64,000 nt of DNA from an uncultured Bacilli bacterium (GTDB lineage: Bacteria > Bacillota_I > Bacilli_A > RF39 > UBA660): positions 1 through 64,000 of the forward strand of contig CAKOOR010000005.1 in assembly GCA_934098505.1 (NCBI GenBank). Direction: 5' to 3'. Both the position numbers and the translations under genes were made by a program. The notes beneath the pieces were generated by a model. It worked only from the letters and a program-made list of their open reading frames with translations. It made no database searches and was not told the DNA's origin. Shown one piece after another: positions 1-8,079 of this stretch; position 1 is the stretch's first letter; each line of letters opens with the position of its first letter.

Positions 1-35
1 ATTTATTTTATCTTCATAGCTCAATTTGCTCATAT

Positions 36-70
36 AAAAAACCTCGTTTCTATGTCCAAGAAACGGGGTT
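36..70 (-). terminator. Rho-independent terminator, minus strand
   Basis: Arms at 40-50 and 60-70 form an 11-bp stem with one G-U pair around a 9-nt loop. Read on the minus strand the stem is followed by a run of T (36-40). It lies about 165 bp downstream of the surface-protein gene ending at 235 and probably ends that transcript. Confidence 0.6.
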
Positions 71-92
71 CATATCACGAGCGGGGAGCGTT

Positions 93-117
93 GCTGTGTA
101 AAAAACACAGCTTTTTT
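93..117 (+). terminator. Terminator-like hairpin, plus strand
   Basis: GCTGTGT (93-99) pairs with ACACAGC (105-111), followed by six T (112-117). It has plus-strand polarity, but no plus-strand gene is visible upstream inside the window, so its transcript is unknown. Confidence 0.5.
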
Positions 118-160
118 AGGTATTTTCATAGACAGTGTCTAACTTTTGGTAAAATGATTA

Positions 161-184
161 GCTGCTGGACGAACTTCCAGCAGC
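161..184. repeat. Perfect inverted repeat just downstream of the variable surface gene
   Basis: GCTGCTGGA (161-169) and TCCAGCAGC (176-184) form a perfect 9-bp GC-rich stem with a 6-nt loop. It lies 50 bp beyond the stop of the 235-2142 gene and lacks a following T run, so it is not an ordinary terminator. In known DGRs a hairpin or cruciform sits just past the variable repeat and aids retrohoming. That role here is inference only. Confidence 0.5.
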
Positions 185-234
185 CTTCAGCCCAGTATTT
201 ATAGGGCTTTGAGAAAAACTGTCAGCTAGTCAGT

Positions 235-2142
235 TTATACGTGATAAGGATTATTCATCGTTCCATCACCATTATTTAGCACTTCAGCCTTCAGATTGAA
301 AACTGGCCGAACCCCGTCAGCGAAGGTCACGTTGGCTAATGAGGTACGGCCATACGAACTCACGTTACGCACGCGAGCGAGGCCACCATCGAAGCCGTAC
401 GGCGAGGAAGCCCACCAATCTTGCCCTGAGTATAAATAATAACCACTATTGTTAGAATTCCATCCACCAGCTAGTACTACTTCATCTGTACTTAAAAGTC
501 CGACTGGATACGTTAGATCTCCATTGCCATTAGTAGTATCACTTACCGTAAAGGCATCATTTTGTTGCGGACATGTTAACATCATCTTATTGTTATATGA
601 ACTACCTGCAGAATGAGACCAACGATAATATGTCTCACTCATACCCGCACCAGTTCCCGAATTACTAGATAAAAAACTTCTATCATTGCAGAAAATATTA
701 TCGGCTAAATATTGTTCGTTAGTTGTACCAACTATATTGGTTTTATACCAATTATCTAAATAAGTTTTGATTGTTGAATCATTTTTATTAGTTTGAGCAG
801 CCTCTTTACTAGTTGTTGCATATGTTACATAACCATAGCCAACACTTGCATACGAAATACCAGCTGTTACGCTAAATATCTTATATACATATGAATTAGA
901 AGAACTTGCGCTTGTACTTCTTAATGTATAGTAACCTACATAATCACTGGTCATTGCATTACCAAGTACTGCAATTGGATCCTTAAGAGTAAATCTATCT
1001 GTTGAAGCATTGTATGTATATTCTTTAGCTATATAATATGTGTCAGTATTAAAAAATTGTGTAGTTGAATATTGACTAGTTGGTTCAACTATACTAGTTC
1101 TATCGCCATACATATATCCAACATAAGCATTATCCATATAATTGTTATTGAAATCACTTGTTCCTATTTGTCTATCTGTACTTGACTCCCCATTGGCATG
1201 GGCACTTGTGCCATCATAAATAACACGAACAGTACCATCACCATTAATTCGTACGATACGCCAGTACATATCTTTACCAGCACGAGCTAATTCAGTACAA
1301 TTCTCAGAAAAACCACTATTTTTGCAATCGTCTAAAGAATCATATTGATTACCAGATTCATCAACTACTAATGTCGGTGTATCATTAGACCATGTACCAA
1401 ACTTCACATAATTATTTGCTACATTACCACGATAATAATAGGAATCACCATAAGCATCTTTAGCACTACAAACATAGCCATCTGTATCCTCAGCTCCAGT
1501 TACATTTACGGAACCATCATCATTTACCGTTGGACACCTACCTGTTTTATCAACATCTGCAATTATTTTATCCATTGGTGATTCAGTTGCTTCAGCATTT
1601 ACAATTATTTTTGATTTAAATACTTTATTTTGTGCATCATCCTCTAAAGTAACACTCTTATCCATCCAAATTGATACGCTGTAATCTTTACTACCATTTG
1701 GAATTAATATACCAGTATCCAAAGTACGTGACTCTGTACTTTTATCTATTACTGTAGTTACTTCGTCATAGCTACTTAATAATTTAATGTCAGCATCATT
1801 AACCATAACAGCTACATACTTACTATTTAAAGTTGTTCCTTCTAACATTTCCATATTTAACTTATAAGCTGCTGCCACTGTACAAGTATTAGTTAATGTA
1901 AATGTATAAGGTGTTAGTTTTCTTCCTTCCTCATCACTTATCGGATACATATTAGTTATGCTAATAGCATCGCTCTCATTTTTCAACTCTAATTTTAAAC
2001 ATTTACTAATTGCCGTATTTACATCCGTTTGCACTGCTGTGAATCGCCACCATGCATAAGACACACCTATAGCAACTATTCCAATTAAACAAAGTGATAA
2101 AATTACTAAGCCAAGCTTTTTCTTGCTTTCTTTCTCATCCAT
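235..2142 (-). CDS. Anchored surface protein with a C-terminal lectin-like fold and hypervariable end
   Basis: 635 aa. One N-terminal membrane segment (about residues 8-28) is followed by a SipW/TasA-like extracellular region (about 30-190) and a long C-terminal domain holding the family motif YWRIVRINGDGTVRVIYDG (about residue 300). The C-terminus runs WWASSPY...GVRPVFNLKAEVL. The gene at 14841-16193 shares the whole C-terminal half. I place the start at the ATG at 2142, not the in-frame TTG 30 bp upstream, because AGAGGTAGAGG sits 7 nt before it and the same leader is non-coding before the paralogue. The segment at 316-396 differs from the paralogue in a DGR-like pattern. An invertible-looking cassette lies upstream. 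Probable cell-surface adhesin or binding protein; the ligand is unknown. Confidence 0.8.
   Translation of the reverse strand: MDEKESKKKLGLVILSLCLIGIVAIGVSYAWWRFTAVQTDVNTAISKCLKLELKNESDAISITNMYPISDEEGRKLTPYTFTLTNTCTVAAAYKLNMEMLEGTTLNSKYVAVMVNDADIKLLSSYDEVTTVIDKSTESRTLDTGILIPNGSKDYSVSIWMDKSVTLEDDAQNKVFKSKIIVNAEATESPMDKIIADVDKTGRCPTVNDDGSVNVTGAEDTDGYVCSAKDAYGDSYYYRGNVANNYVKFGTWSNDTPTLVVDESGNQYDSLDDCKNSGFSENCTELARAGKDMYWRIVRINGDGTVRVIYDGTSAHANGESSTDRQIGTSDFNNNYMDNAYVGYMYGDRTSIVEPTSQYSTTQFFNTDTYYIAKEYTYNASTDRFTLKDPIAVLGNAMTSDYVGYYTLRSTSASSSNSYVYKIFSVTAGISYASVGYGYVTYATTSKEAAQTNKNDSTIKTYLDNWYKTNIVGTTNEQYLADNIFCNDRSFLSSNSGTGAGMSETYYRWSHSAGSSYNNKMMLTCPQQNDAFTVSDTTNGNGDLTYPVGLLSTDEVVLAGGWNSNNSGYYLYSGQDWWASSPYGFDGGLARVRNVSSYGRTSLANVTFADGVRPVFNLKAEVLNNGDGTMNNPYHV
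316..396 (-). other. DGR-type variable region (copy 1)
   Basis: This segment of the coding strand is flanked by sequence identical to the paralogue at 14922-15005: on one side the codons for QDWWASSPY, on the other GVRPVFNLKAE. Inside it 16 codons differ between the copies, and 14 of these keep the third base (C or T) while changing bases 1 and 2, for example GGC/TTC, GGC/AAC, CTC/CGC, CGC/GAC, AGT/TAT. This is what adenine-targeted retrohoming from AAC/AAT template codons gives. There is one 3-nt length difference. The region is also far richer in GC than the rest of the gene. No template repeat or reverse transcriptase was seen in this window. Confidence 0.7.
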
Positions 2143-2235
2143 AAATAAAACCTCTACCTCTATTATTTCCAATTAAAAATAAATAATACTTTAAATCAAT
2201 AAGTACTGCAATTACCTATTTACATAACTTTTACA

Positions 2236-2528
2236 TTTTTCATAGAGTTTAATACTCTATGAAAAATCTAGGTAAATACTTGCTTTAAATGACTATTTGA
2301 CCATAAATTTGACGAGAATAAAAATTTGAAAAATGCACTTATTGACACTTATTAATTTAGATAAATACTAGAAACTTTACATATTTTATTGACTAGAAAT
2401 TTGACTACAAAAAGATTTTAAAACTACTATATTTTTCTTTAAAATAAGTTATTTTTATGATATATTTATACTATAAATTAAAAATAGATAACATATTTTC
2501 AGTTTCATAGAGTATTAAACTCTATGAA
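2236..2528. promoter_or_regulatory. Putative invertible promoter cassette 1
   Basis: Site 1 (2236-2266) has 13-bp perfect arms around core TTAAT (2249-2253). Site 2 (2504-2528) has 10-bp arms around core ATTAA (2514-2518). The cores are reverse complements, so the two sites lie in inverted orientation 265 bp apart. Between them are two pairs of TTGAC boxes 12 bp apart and a block next to site 2, with TATATTTATACTATAA, that is conserved in all three cassettes and could hold a -10 element. The cassette starts 94 bp upstream of the ATG at 2142. Inversion would flip any promoter it carries. Which orientation is ON cannot be read from sequence alone. Confidence 0.65.
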
Positions 2529-2574
2529 TTTTAAATAAATATATAGTATACTTCTAAAAATTAAAAATATACAT

Positions 2575-2628
2575 AATTAAAAGAACTTGAAATTCTAATC
2601 ATGAAATTCTAATCAAGTTCTTTTAATT
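2575..2628. terminator. Bidirectional terminator-like hairpin
   Basis: A perfect 16-bp inverted repeat (2575-2590 with 2613-2628), with A/T-rich outer ends, encloses a 22-nt loop that contains a direct repeat of GAAATTCTAATC. It overlaps the last codons of the decayed gene 2623-3291 and separates it from the cassette. Confidence 0.6.
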
Positions 2629-3291
2629 AGCATTACACAACTGCCATCCTACTATTGCTCCAATCAATCCTAATCCTGGGGCATAAATAGTATATATTAA
2701 GCGCCAACATAAGCCCAAGCTGCAAATTTAGTACAACCATTACCAGCCAAAGCAATTACCCCATAGGAAGCTTGACCACTATTGGAAACTACCCTAGCAG
2801 CAACATCATTTGTAGAACGCTTTTCAACATAAATAGAATAGCCTTTTCCCTTATGACTAAAAATTTCATCTAAATGAGCTTCAGTCAAATAAGTATAATT
2901 ATTTGGATTAGTATTACTAGTACTATAACCATACTTACTCTCATTTATACCACTAGGTACATTATTCTTAGGTACTATTGTTAAAACATAGTCAGCACCT
3001 TCATAAAATAAATTAAATAGCCCACCTTTTCTTTGATAAACATTATGACTAATTTCTAAGTCCGCTGCAACTTTATCAATTCTAACACAATTTACTACAT
3101 TTTCAAAACTTTTTTCATTACCGATAGTGTAAAAATGTTTTGGAAAATTATATAAAAAAAGAAAAAGCTCTTGGTATAATATACCTAAACAATTAGAAAA
3201 AGTTTTTTTCTATAAACATAATAACTGAAAATATTAAAAACAATATCAAAAGTATTTTAAGAGAATATGCAATACGATTTTTTATAATCAT
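2623..3291 (-). pseudogene. Decayed membrane-protein gene with two frameshifts
   Basis: The intact middle part translates through 2697-3155 without stops. The N-terminal part, starting with an ATG at 3291 and a hydrophobic segment of about 20 residues (KILLILFLIFSVIM), is in another frame and stops at an A-rich run near 3210. The C-terminal part leaves the main frame near 2705 and continues in another frame as a second hydrophobic segment (APGLGLIGAIVGWQ) to a stop at 2623. Joined, it would be about 220 aa with a membrane segment at each end. No family recognised. Sequencing indels in A/T runs are the alternative to true decay. Confidence 0.55.
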
Positions 3292-3528
3292 TCTAATGCT
3301 TTATTACACAATTTCAGCTCTTTAAAATTGCAAGATATTATTAATAGAATATATAAAAATTATATCATTAAACATTGTAATCCATTTTAAATAAGAAAAA
3401 TCTTCCAATAGGTTCATTAATGACATTAATATTATGAATTTACATCTAATTACTTACAAATAAAGTTTCTGAAGATTAATTTGAATATAATAAAAATATA
3501 AGGCATCCTAGAAATTAATACTTATATA
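3292..3528. other. AT-rich intergenic stretch
   Basis: About 240 bp of very AT-rich sequence with no open frame, RNA gene or repeat that I can support. Confidence 0.5.
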
Positions 3529-3557
3529 TAGACTTTTTCTTTGGTTTTTAGTATAAT
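3529..3557 (+). promoter_or_regulatory. Probable sigma-A promoter
   Basis: A -10 box TATAAT (3552-3557) lies 17 bp after a weak -35 TAGACT (3529-3534). It is 26 bp upstream of the ATG at 3583. Confidence 0.5.
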
Positions 3558-3582
3558 CGATAGTCATAAAGAGGGAAATTTT

Positions 3583-3990
3583 ATGAATAATAATGATATT
3601 AATGAAAAACATGAATTATGTAAAGATAAATTACAAGCGTGCGAACAATTATTTGCAATGACTAAAAAAAACAGTTATTTAAATGATAATATAAAAAGAG
3701 AAATTAATAATGCAATTGGTAAAATTAGTCGAAATCTTTTTGATGAGTTAAAACTTTACCAAGATTTTGATAAGCAAGTGTTATTTGGGCTGACAGCTAA
3801 AATAAATCAAAGTACATATAATTCAATTATTAAAGAGCAAAAGAAATTAATCAAAGAATTAGTAAAAATTTTAAATGATAATAATATTACAAATGGTTAC
3901 AAATCTAGAATGGTTGGTATTATTAAAGATATTCTATTGGATGGTAATATTTCTAAAAAAGAAACGCCTACTAAAAAAAGTAAACGTTAA
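3583..3990 (+). CDS. Small hypothetical helical protein
   Basis: 135 aa, charged and probably all helical, with a Lys-rich C-terminus (TPTKKSKR). It has no membrane segment and no family I recognise. The ATG at 3583 is chosen over an in-frame upstream start (3541) because GAGGG (3571-3575) sits 7 nt before it. The gene converges with 3991-4197; the two stop codons abut. Confidence 0.65.
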   Translation: MNNNDINEKHELCKDKLQACEQLFAMTKKNSYLNDNIKREINNAIGKISRNLFDELKLYQDFDKQVLFGLTAKINQSTYNSIIKEQKKLIKELVKILNDNNITNGYKSRMVGIIKDILLDGNISKKETPTKKSKR

Positions 3991-4197
3991 TTATCGGTTA
4001 ATTATTTTTAATAACACAGTTAAAATAATAATTACAGCCCCCGCTATAATCGTCATTTTAGCGGGCGTTTCCCCCATAATTGAAACTAAGTTATCATAAA
4101 TAGTTATACCAGTATCAACAATAAAAGCCTTAATGCTATTAAAAAATTGATTAAGTTGGTCGGGTAAATTTTGTTCCCAGAAATCTAATAAATACAT
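3991..4197 (-). CDS. Small membrane protein
   Basis: 68 aa with an amphipathic N-terminal half and a C-terminal membrane segment (MTIIAGAVIIILTVLLKII). The ATG at 4197 follows TAGTGAT, matching this genome's usual GTGAT ribosome-binding pattern; the GTG 9 bp upstream lies inside that site. Function unknown. Confidence 0.5.
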   Translation of the reverse strand: MYLLDFWEQNLPDQLNQFFNSIKAFIVDTGITIYDNLVSIMGETPAKMTIIAGAVIIILTVLLKIINR

Positions 4198-4277
4198 CAA
4201 AATCACTACTTTCTATAAATTAAGTATAATATACGCTTGCATTTTTTGCAATTACTTGATAGAATATTTTAGGTAAT

Positions 4278-4354
4278 GGCGGAATTGGTGAAGTGGTTAA
4301 CACACCGGATTGTGGCTCCGGCATGCATGGGTTCGACCCCCATATTTCGCCCCA
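4278..4354 (+). tRNA. tRNA-His (GTG)
   Basis: A 77-nt cloverleaf with anticodon GTG, encoded CCA, and the extra 5' G (4278) opposite C73 that is diagnostic of tRNA-His. It stands alone on the plus strand. Confidence 0.95.
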
Positions 4355-4516
4355 TTATGGAATATTAAAAAGACTATTTTCTATTGAAATGGTCTTTTTT
4401 CTTATTCAAAATTTAAATATTATAAATATATCTCATTCATAATCAAAAAAACATTTTTCATTCTAATTATCTTATGCTATTATATTAAGAAAAGAGCCAT
4501 TAGGAGGATTTAAAAT

Positions 4517-7500
4517 ATGGGAAATTTGCAAGAAAAAATTGAAAGTTTTTTTAAAAGACTTAGTCTTGAAGAAATGAATACTCTAAACATTAGTTACTAT
4601 CTTTTTGAAATTTATAACAAAAATAAAAATAGTTATGATAATGATTATGGTAATTTACTTCACGAAGTAATAAATCATAAATACAACGAAGAAAAGGTTT
4701 TAAAGTTTATTGATGCTTTGCTTGATGGTGGTTACGATGTTAATTATCAAGGTAAAAAAACTGGTTATACTTTCATTCATTTGGCTTTATATGGTTATAC
4801 ATCCGATAATGAAGAATATTCCTATTCGACAGAATTTATCGTTAAATTAATTAATCTGGCAAAAAAATATAATTTCAATGTTAACTTGAAAGATAATGAT
4901 GGTGATACTATTATTCATACCGCTTTAGCAAGTGAAGTTTATTCTGGAAAAGTGATTCCACTTTTAAAGGCACTAGGAAATGACTTTGATATAAGCGCTG
5001 TTGATGGCAATAATAATTCTATCCAAGATGCTTTAGATAGCTACATTAAAGAAGCAAAAAACACAAATGAAACTTGGTATAATCGATTAATTAGCGAAAA
5101 AGAAGAAATAATAAAATATATAAAGTCAAAAATTGATACAGAAACACAATCTGAGAGCACACCAAAAGATATAGTAAAAAAGAAAAAGGAAAACACGAAA
5201 ATAAAAACTGAGGAATCGTCAAGAAAAAAAACAGCACCAACAAAATCAAAAACAGAAAAAGAATCAAATACGCCAAAAAACACTAACGACAAAATGAAAA
5301 ATGCTAATATAACAGATAAATTAAAAGAATATTTAAAGAACCGTCCAACAGAAGAAATAACTATTGATAGCATTAGGAAGTGGTTTAACTTTTCAAATAC
5401 CGACAATAACAATCTTCCCCCAAAAGCCAACTTTGATAAAAATCTTGAACCTTTATTGTTTGAAATCTTCAATCTTGGTATTGGAATCGAAGATTCTTTA
5501 AAATTTATAGAAGTTTTATTAGAGAATAAATGCAATGTTAATGCTCAAGAAAAAGATACTGGCTATTCTATTATTCACAGGTCTTTACAAACATTGCTTA
5601 TTGATGGATGTGAATATTTTTATATAATTGATTTCATCATTAAATTAATTAATCTGATTAAAAAATATAACTTTAATGTCAATCTTAAAGATAAAAATGG
5701 TAATAGCATTATTCACACTGCCCTAGCCAGTGTATATCATTCTAAAGATATTATTCAGCTTTTAGAAGCACTTGGAAATAATTTTGATATAAATTGCGTT
5801 GACGGTAATAATAATTCTATACTAGATGCTTTAGATAGCTACATTAAAGAAGCAAAAAACACAAATGAAACTTGGTATAATCGATTAATTAGTGAAAAAG
5901 AAAAAATCATAAATTACATAACCCTAAAAACTGCAAAACCAGAAACAGATACAGCAGCGCAATCTGAATGTACATCAAAAAATATGGTAAAAAAGAAAAA
6001 TACTGACACCAAAGTAGAAATTGTTAATATAGCCTCAAAATTAGAAGAGTATTTAAAGAATCGGTCATTAGAAGAAATAACTGTTGATAGCATTAAAAAA
6101 TGGTTTAACCCTTCCAATACTGCCAATAATACTCGAGAGAAAGCAGGTTTTGATGATTGCCTTGAACCTTTATTATTTGAAATTATTAAATTTGGTTTCA
6201 AAGCTAAAGCAAAAGAAAAAGTAGTTTTAAAATTCATAGAAGCCTTACTAACTGATAACAATCTGAATATTAATGTCCAAGAAAAAGATACCGGCTACTC
6301 TGTAGTCCATAAAGCCTTAGAAGGCGGTATTATTGATAATGCTCTTTATTCCTATTCAACAGATTTTATAGTCAAATTGATTAATCTTGTTAAAGAACAT
6401 AACTTTAATGTAAACATAATAGATAATGATGGGAATAGTATCATGCATACGGCTATAATGAGTAAATGCTACGCTGGGGAAATAATTCCGATTTTAGATG
6501 CTCTTGGTGGAAATTTTAAATATAATTGTGTTAATAAAAATGGTGATTCAGTAGTTAAGGTACTTCTTGATGGTCTAAAAGAAACAAAATACACTAATGT
6601 TACCATATATAACAAATTAATAGTAGCTGAAGCCGAAATTAAAAAGAGATTCAATTACAAGAATATAGATAAAATAGAACTTGATATTATAAGTAATCCT
6701 AAAACAAGATTAAAAGTAATAGATATGACCAATATTAATATTTTTGATACTACCAGTAAGGAATTTTTTGAAAAAAACAGCCATTTTTTCATCGATATTA
6801 TAATGAACAATATCCTTATTAATTTATCAAATAATGTTGCAAAAGATAACGATATAAACCTAAGACAGGATATGTTTGCTATTTTAGAGGCAATTGACTT
6901 TTTATTTCTTAATTTCAGTCATGAGAAAATAAAAGAGAATGAACAAAAATTATCTACGATAGCAGCCAAATTAAAAATTTATTCAGAAAAATTAACTGCT
7001 AAAACTCCAAGTATATTCAGCATTAAGACATATTATGCCAAAAAAATACTATTATTAGAAAAAACTAATGAAACAAGTTATCTTCAAAATCTAAAATTAT
7101 TTTTAGAAAAACTGAAATTAACAAAAGAAGGATATATCTTATGCAACTATATTAATAAACGTAATACAATATTTAACGAAGTTTATGGTTATGAATTTGA
7201 AAAAATTACAGAGATTAGTACATTTAAAGCCTTAATAAACCAAACCTTAAATTTTAATACTGAAGAAAGAAAATTGGTGGCCACTAGACTTCACGAAACT
7301 ATGGGAGATTCAACATATTTAGAATTAAAGCATATTAATGAGTATCAAGACTTTTTCAATCCTCAAAAAAGCGATAACTTTAATATGGAAATATTAAAGA
7401 CAATTATCAAACTAATTAAAAATGAGTTAGAAGTATTAATGTGTAATTGCTTTAAACAAGAAGACTTATTTTTAGATAATATGATTACTAACATAAACTT

Positions 7501-7987
7501 GTTTTTGATTTTAAAAAGTGAATTTTTAATGTGTCAGCAAAAAATAAAAATCTTAAATTTAGATATAGAAATTGGCGAATTTCTATCTTCAGAATTAAGT
7601 GATAAAATTAAAAATAATTTAACACAAGCACCAAGTCTATATCCAGATTCTTTTGATAATATTGAATTTAATGAAGAAAAACTACAAAGTCTAAGAATAA
7701 TATTTGAACAACTAGAAATGAAAGATGAAGAGCAAATAATAAAAGACTATATTGCTGAGTTAATCCAAATGAAGAATAATATTTTATATTATGCTAGTTA
7801 TACTGGAAGATATTATCAAGTCTTAAGATTTATAAGATACATGATGTTTAATAAAACATTAAGTAGTCAAGAACGAATCTATTATAGTCAGATATATTTG
7901 GATATAACCCAAAATAATCCAACATTAGAAGAAAATAATCATCTTAAAGCAATGGATAATATTACCCTTAAAATGGTTAAACAATAG
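4517..7987 (+). CDS. Large ankyrin-like repeat protein (three tandem units)
   Basis: 1156 aa, no signal peptide or membrane segment, so probably cytoplasmic. It holds three homologous units at about residues 1-205, 262-478 and 500-720. Each contains an entry module (L.EYLKNR..EEIT.DSI), two ankyrin-like stretches (NVN.QEKDTGYS.IH and NVNLKDNDGNSIIHTAL) and a closing helix (YIKEAKNTNETWYNRLI). Charged Lys/Thr/Glu linkers join the units. The last 430 residues are a helical region unlike the repeats. AGGAGG 8 nt before the ATG fixes the start. Ankyrin folds mediate protein-protein contact; the actual partner and role are unknown. It is followed 92 bp later, same strand, by another giant protein. 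Confidence 0.75.
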   Translation: MGNLQEKIESFFKRLSLEEMNTLNISYYLFEIYNKNKNSYDNDYGNLLHEVINHKYNEEKVLKFIDALLDGGYDVNYQGKKTGYTFIHLALYGYTSDNEEYSYSTEFIVKLINLAKKYNFNVNLKDNDGDTIIHTALASEVYSGKVIPLLKALGNDFDISAVDGNNNSIQDALDSYIKEAKNTNETWYNRLISEKEEIIKYIKSKIDTETQSESTPKDIVKKKKENTKIKTEESSRKKTAPTKSKTEKESNTPKNTNDKMKNANITDKLKEYLKNRPTEEITIDSIRKWFNFSNTDNNNLPPKANFDKNLEPLLFEIFNLGIGIEDSLKFIEVLLENKCNVNAQEKDTGYSIIHRSLQTLLIDGCEYFYIIDFIIKLINLIKKYNFNVNLKDKNGNSIIHTALASVYHSKDIIQLLEALGNNFDINCVDGNNNSILDALDSYIKEAKNTNETWYNRLISEKEKIINYITLKTAKPETDTAAQSECTSKNMVKKKNTDTKVEIVNIASKLEEYLKNRSLEEITVDSIKKWFNPSNTANNTREKAGFDDCLEPLLFEIIKFGFKAKAKEKVVLKFIEALLTDNNLNINVQEKDTGYSVVHKALEGGIIDNALYSYSTDFIVKLINLVKEHNFNVNIIDNDGNSIMHTAIMSKCYAGEIIPILDALGGNFKYNCVNKNGDSVVKVLLDGLKETKYTNVTIYNKLIVAEAEIKKRFNYKNIDKIELDIISNPKTRLKVIDMTNINIFDTTSKEFFEKNSHFFIDIIMNNILINLSNNVAKDNDINLRQDMFAILEAIDFLFLNFSHEKIKENEQKLSTIAAKLKIYSEKLTAKTPSIFSIKTYYAKKILLLEKTNETSYLQNLKLFLEKLKLTKEGYILCNYINKRNTIFNEVYGYEFEKITEISTFKALINQTLNFNTEERKLVATRLHETMGDSTYLELKHINEYQDFFNPQKSDNFNMEILKTIIKLIKNELEVLMCNCFKQEDLFLDNMITNINLFLILKSEFLMCQQKIKILNLDIEIGEFLSSELSDKIKNNLTQAPSLYPDSFDNIEFNEEKLQSLRIIFEQLEMKDEEQIIKDYIAELIQMKNNILYYASYTGRYYQVLRFIRYMMFNKTLSSQERIYYSQIYLDITQNNPTLEENNHLKAMDNITLKMVKQ
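5026..5094 (+). repeat. 69-bp exact direct repeat (copy 1) within the ankyrin-like gene
   Basis: Identical at nucleotide level to 5824-5892, 798 bp apart. It encodes the closing helix of repeat units 1 and 2. The surrounding units have diverged much more, so this patch reflects recent duplication or gene conversion and could allow unit loss by recombination. Confidence 0.8.
5824..5892 (+). repeat. 69-bp exact direct repeat (copy 2)
   Basis: Second copy of the 5026-5094 repeat; the first mismatch at the right edge is C to T at 5893. The corresponding place in unit 3 has diverged. Confidence 0.8.
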
Positions 7988-8079
7988 ACTAATTAATATT
8001 TTATATATATTTATTATCATATTACTTGTAAAAATTTATTAAGACTACAAAAAATTATAGAAAGGAGGGAAAATATCAT

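Noticed and set aside
2143..2172. TTG at 2172 as start of the first surface gene
   Set aside because: The corresponding leader before the paralogue is out of frame, and the ribosome-binding site sits before the ATG at 2142.
2236..2266. Palindromes read as ordinary terminators or plain operators
   Set aside because: No T run of terminator type in a consistent direction, and the paired, orientation-matched cores at three loci are not explained by operator binding.
5041..5535. 164-codon minus-strand frame rich in Phe/Ser, and a similar one at 5914-6261
   Set aside because: Antisense shadows of the Lys/Glu/Asn-rich ankyrin-like gene.
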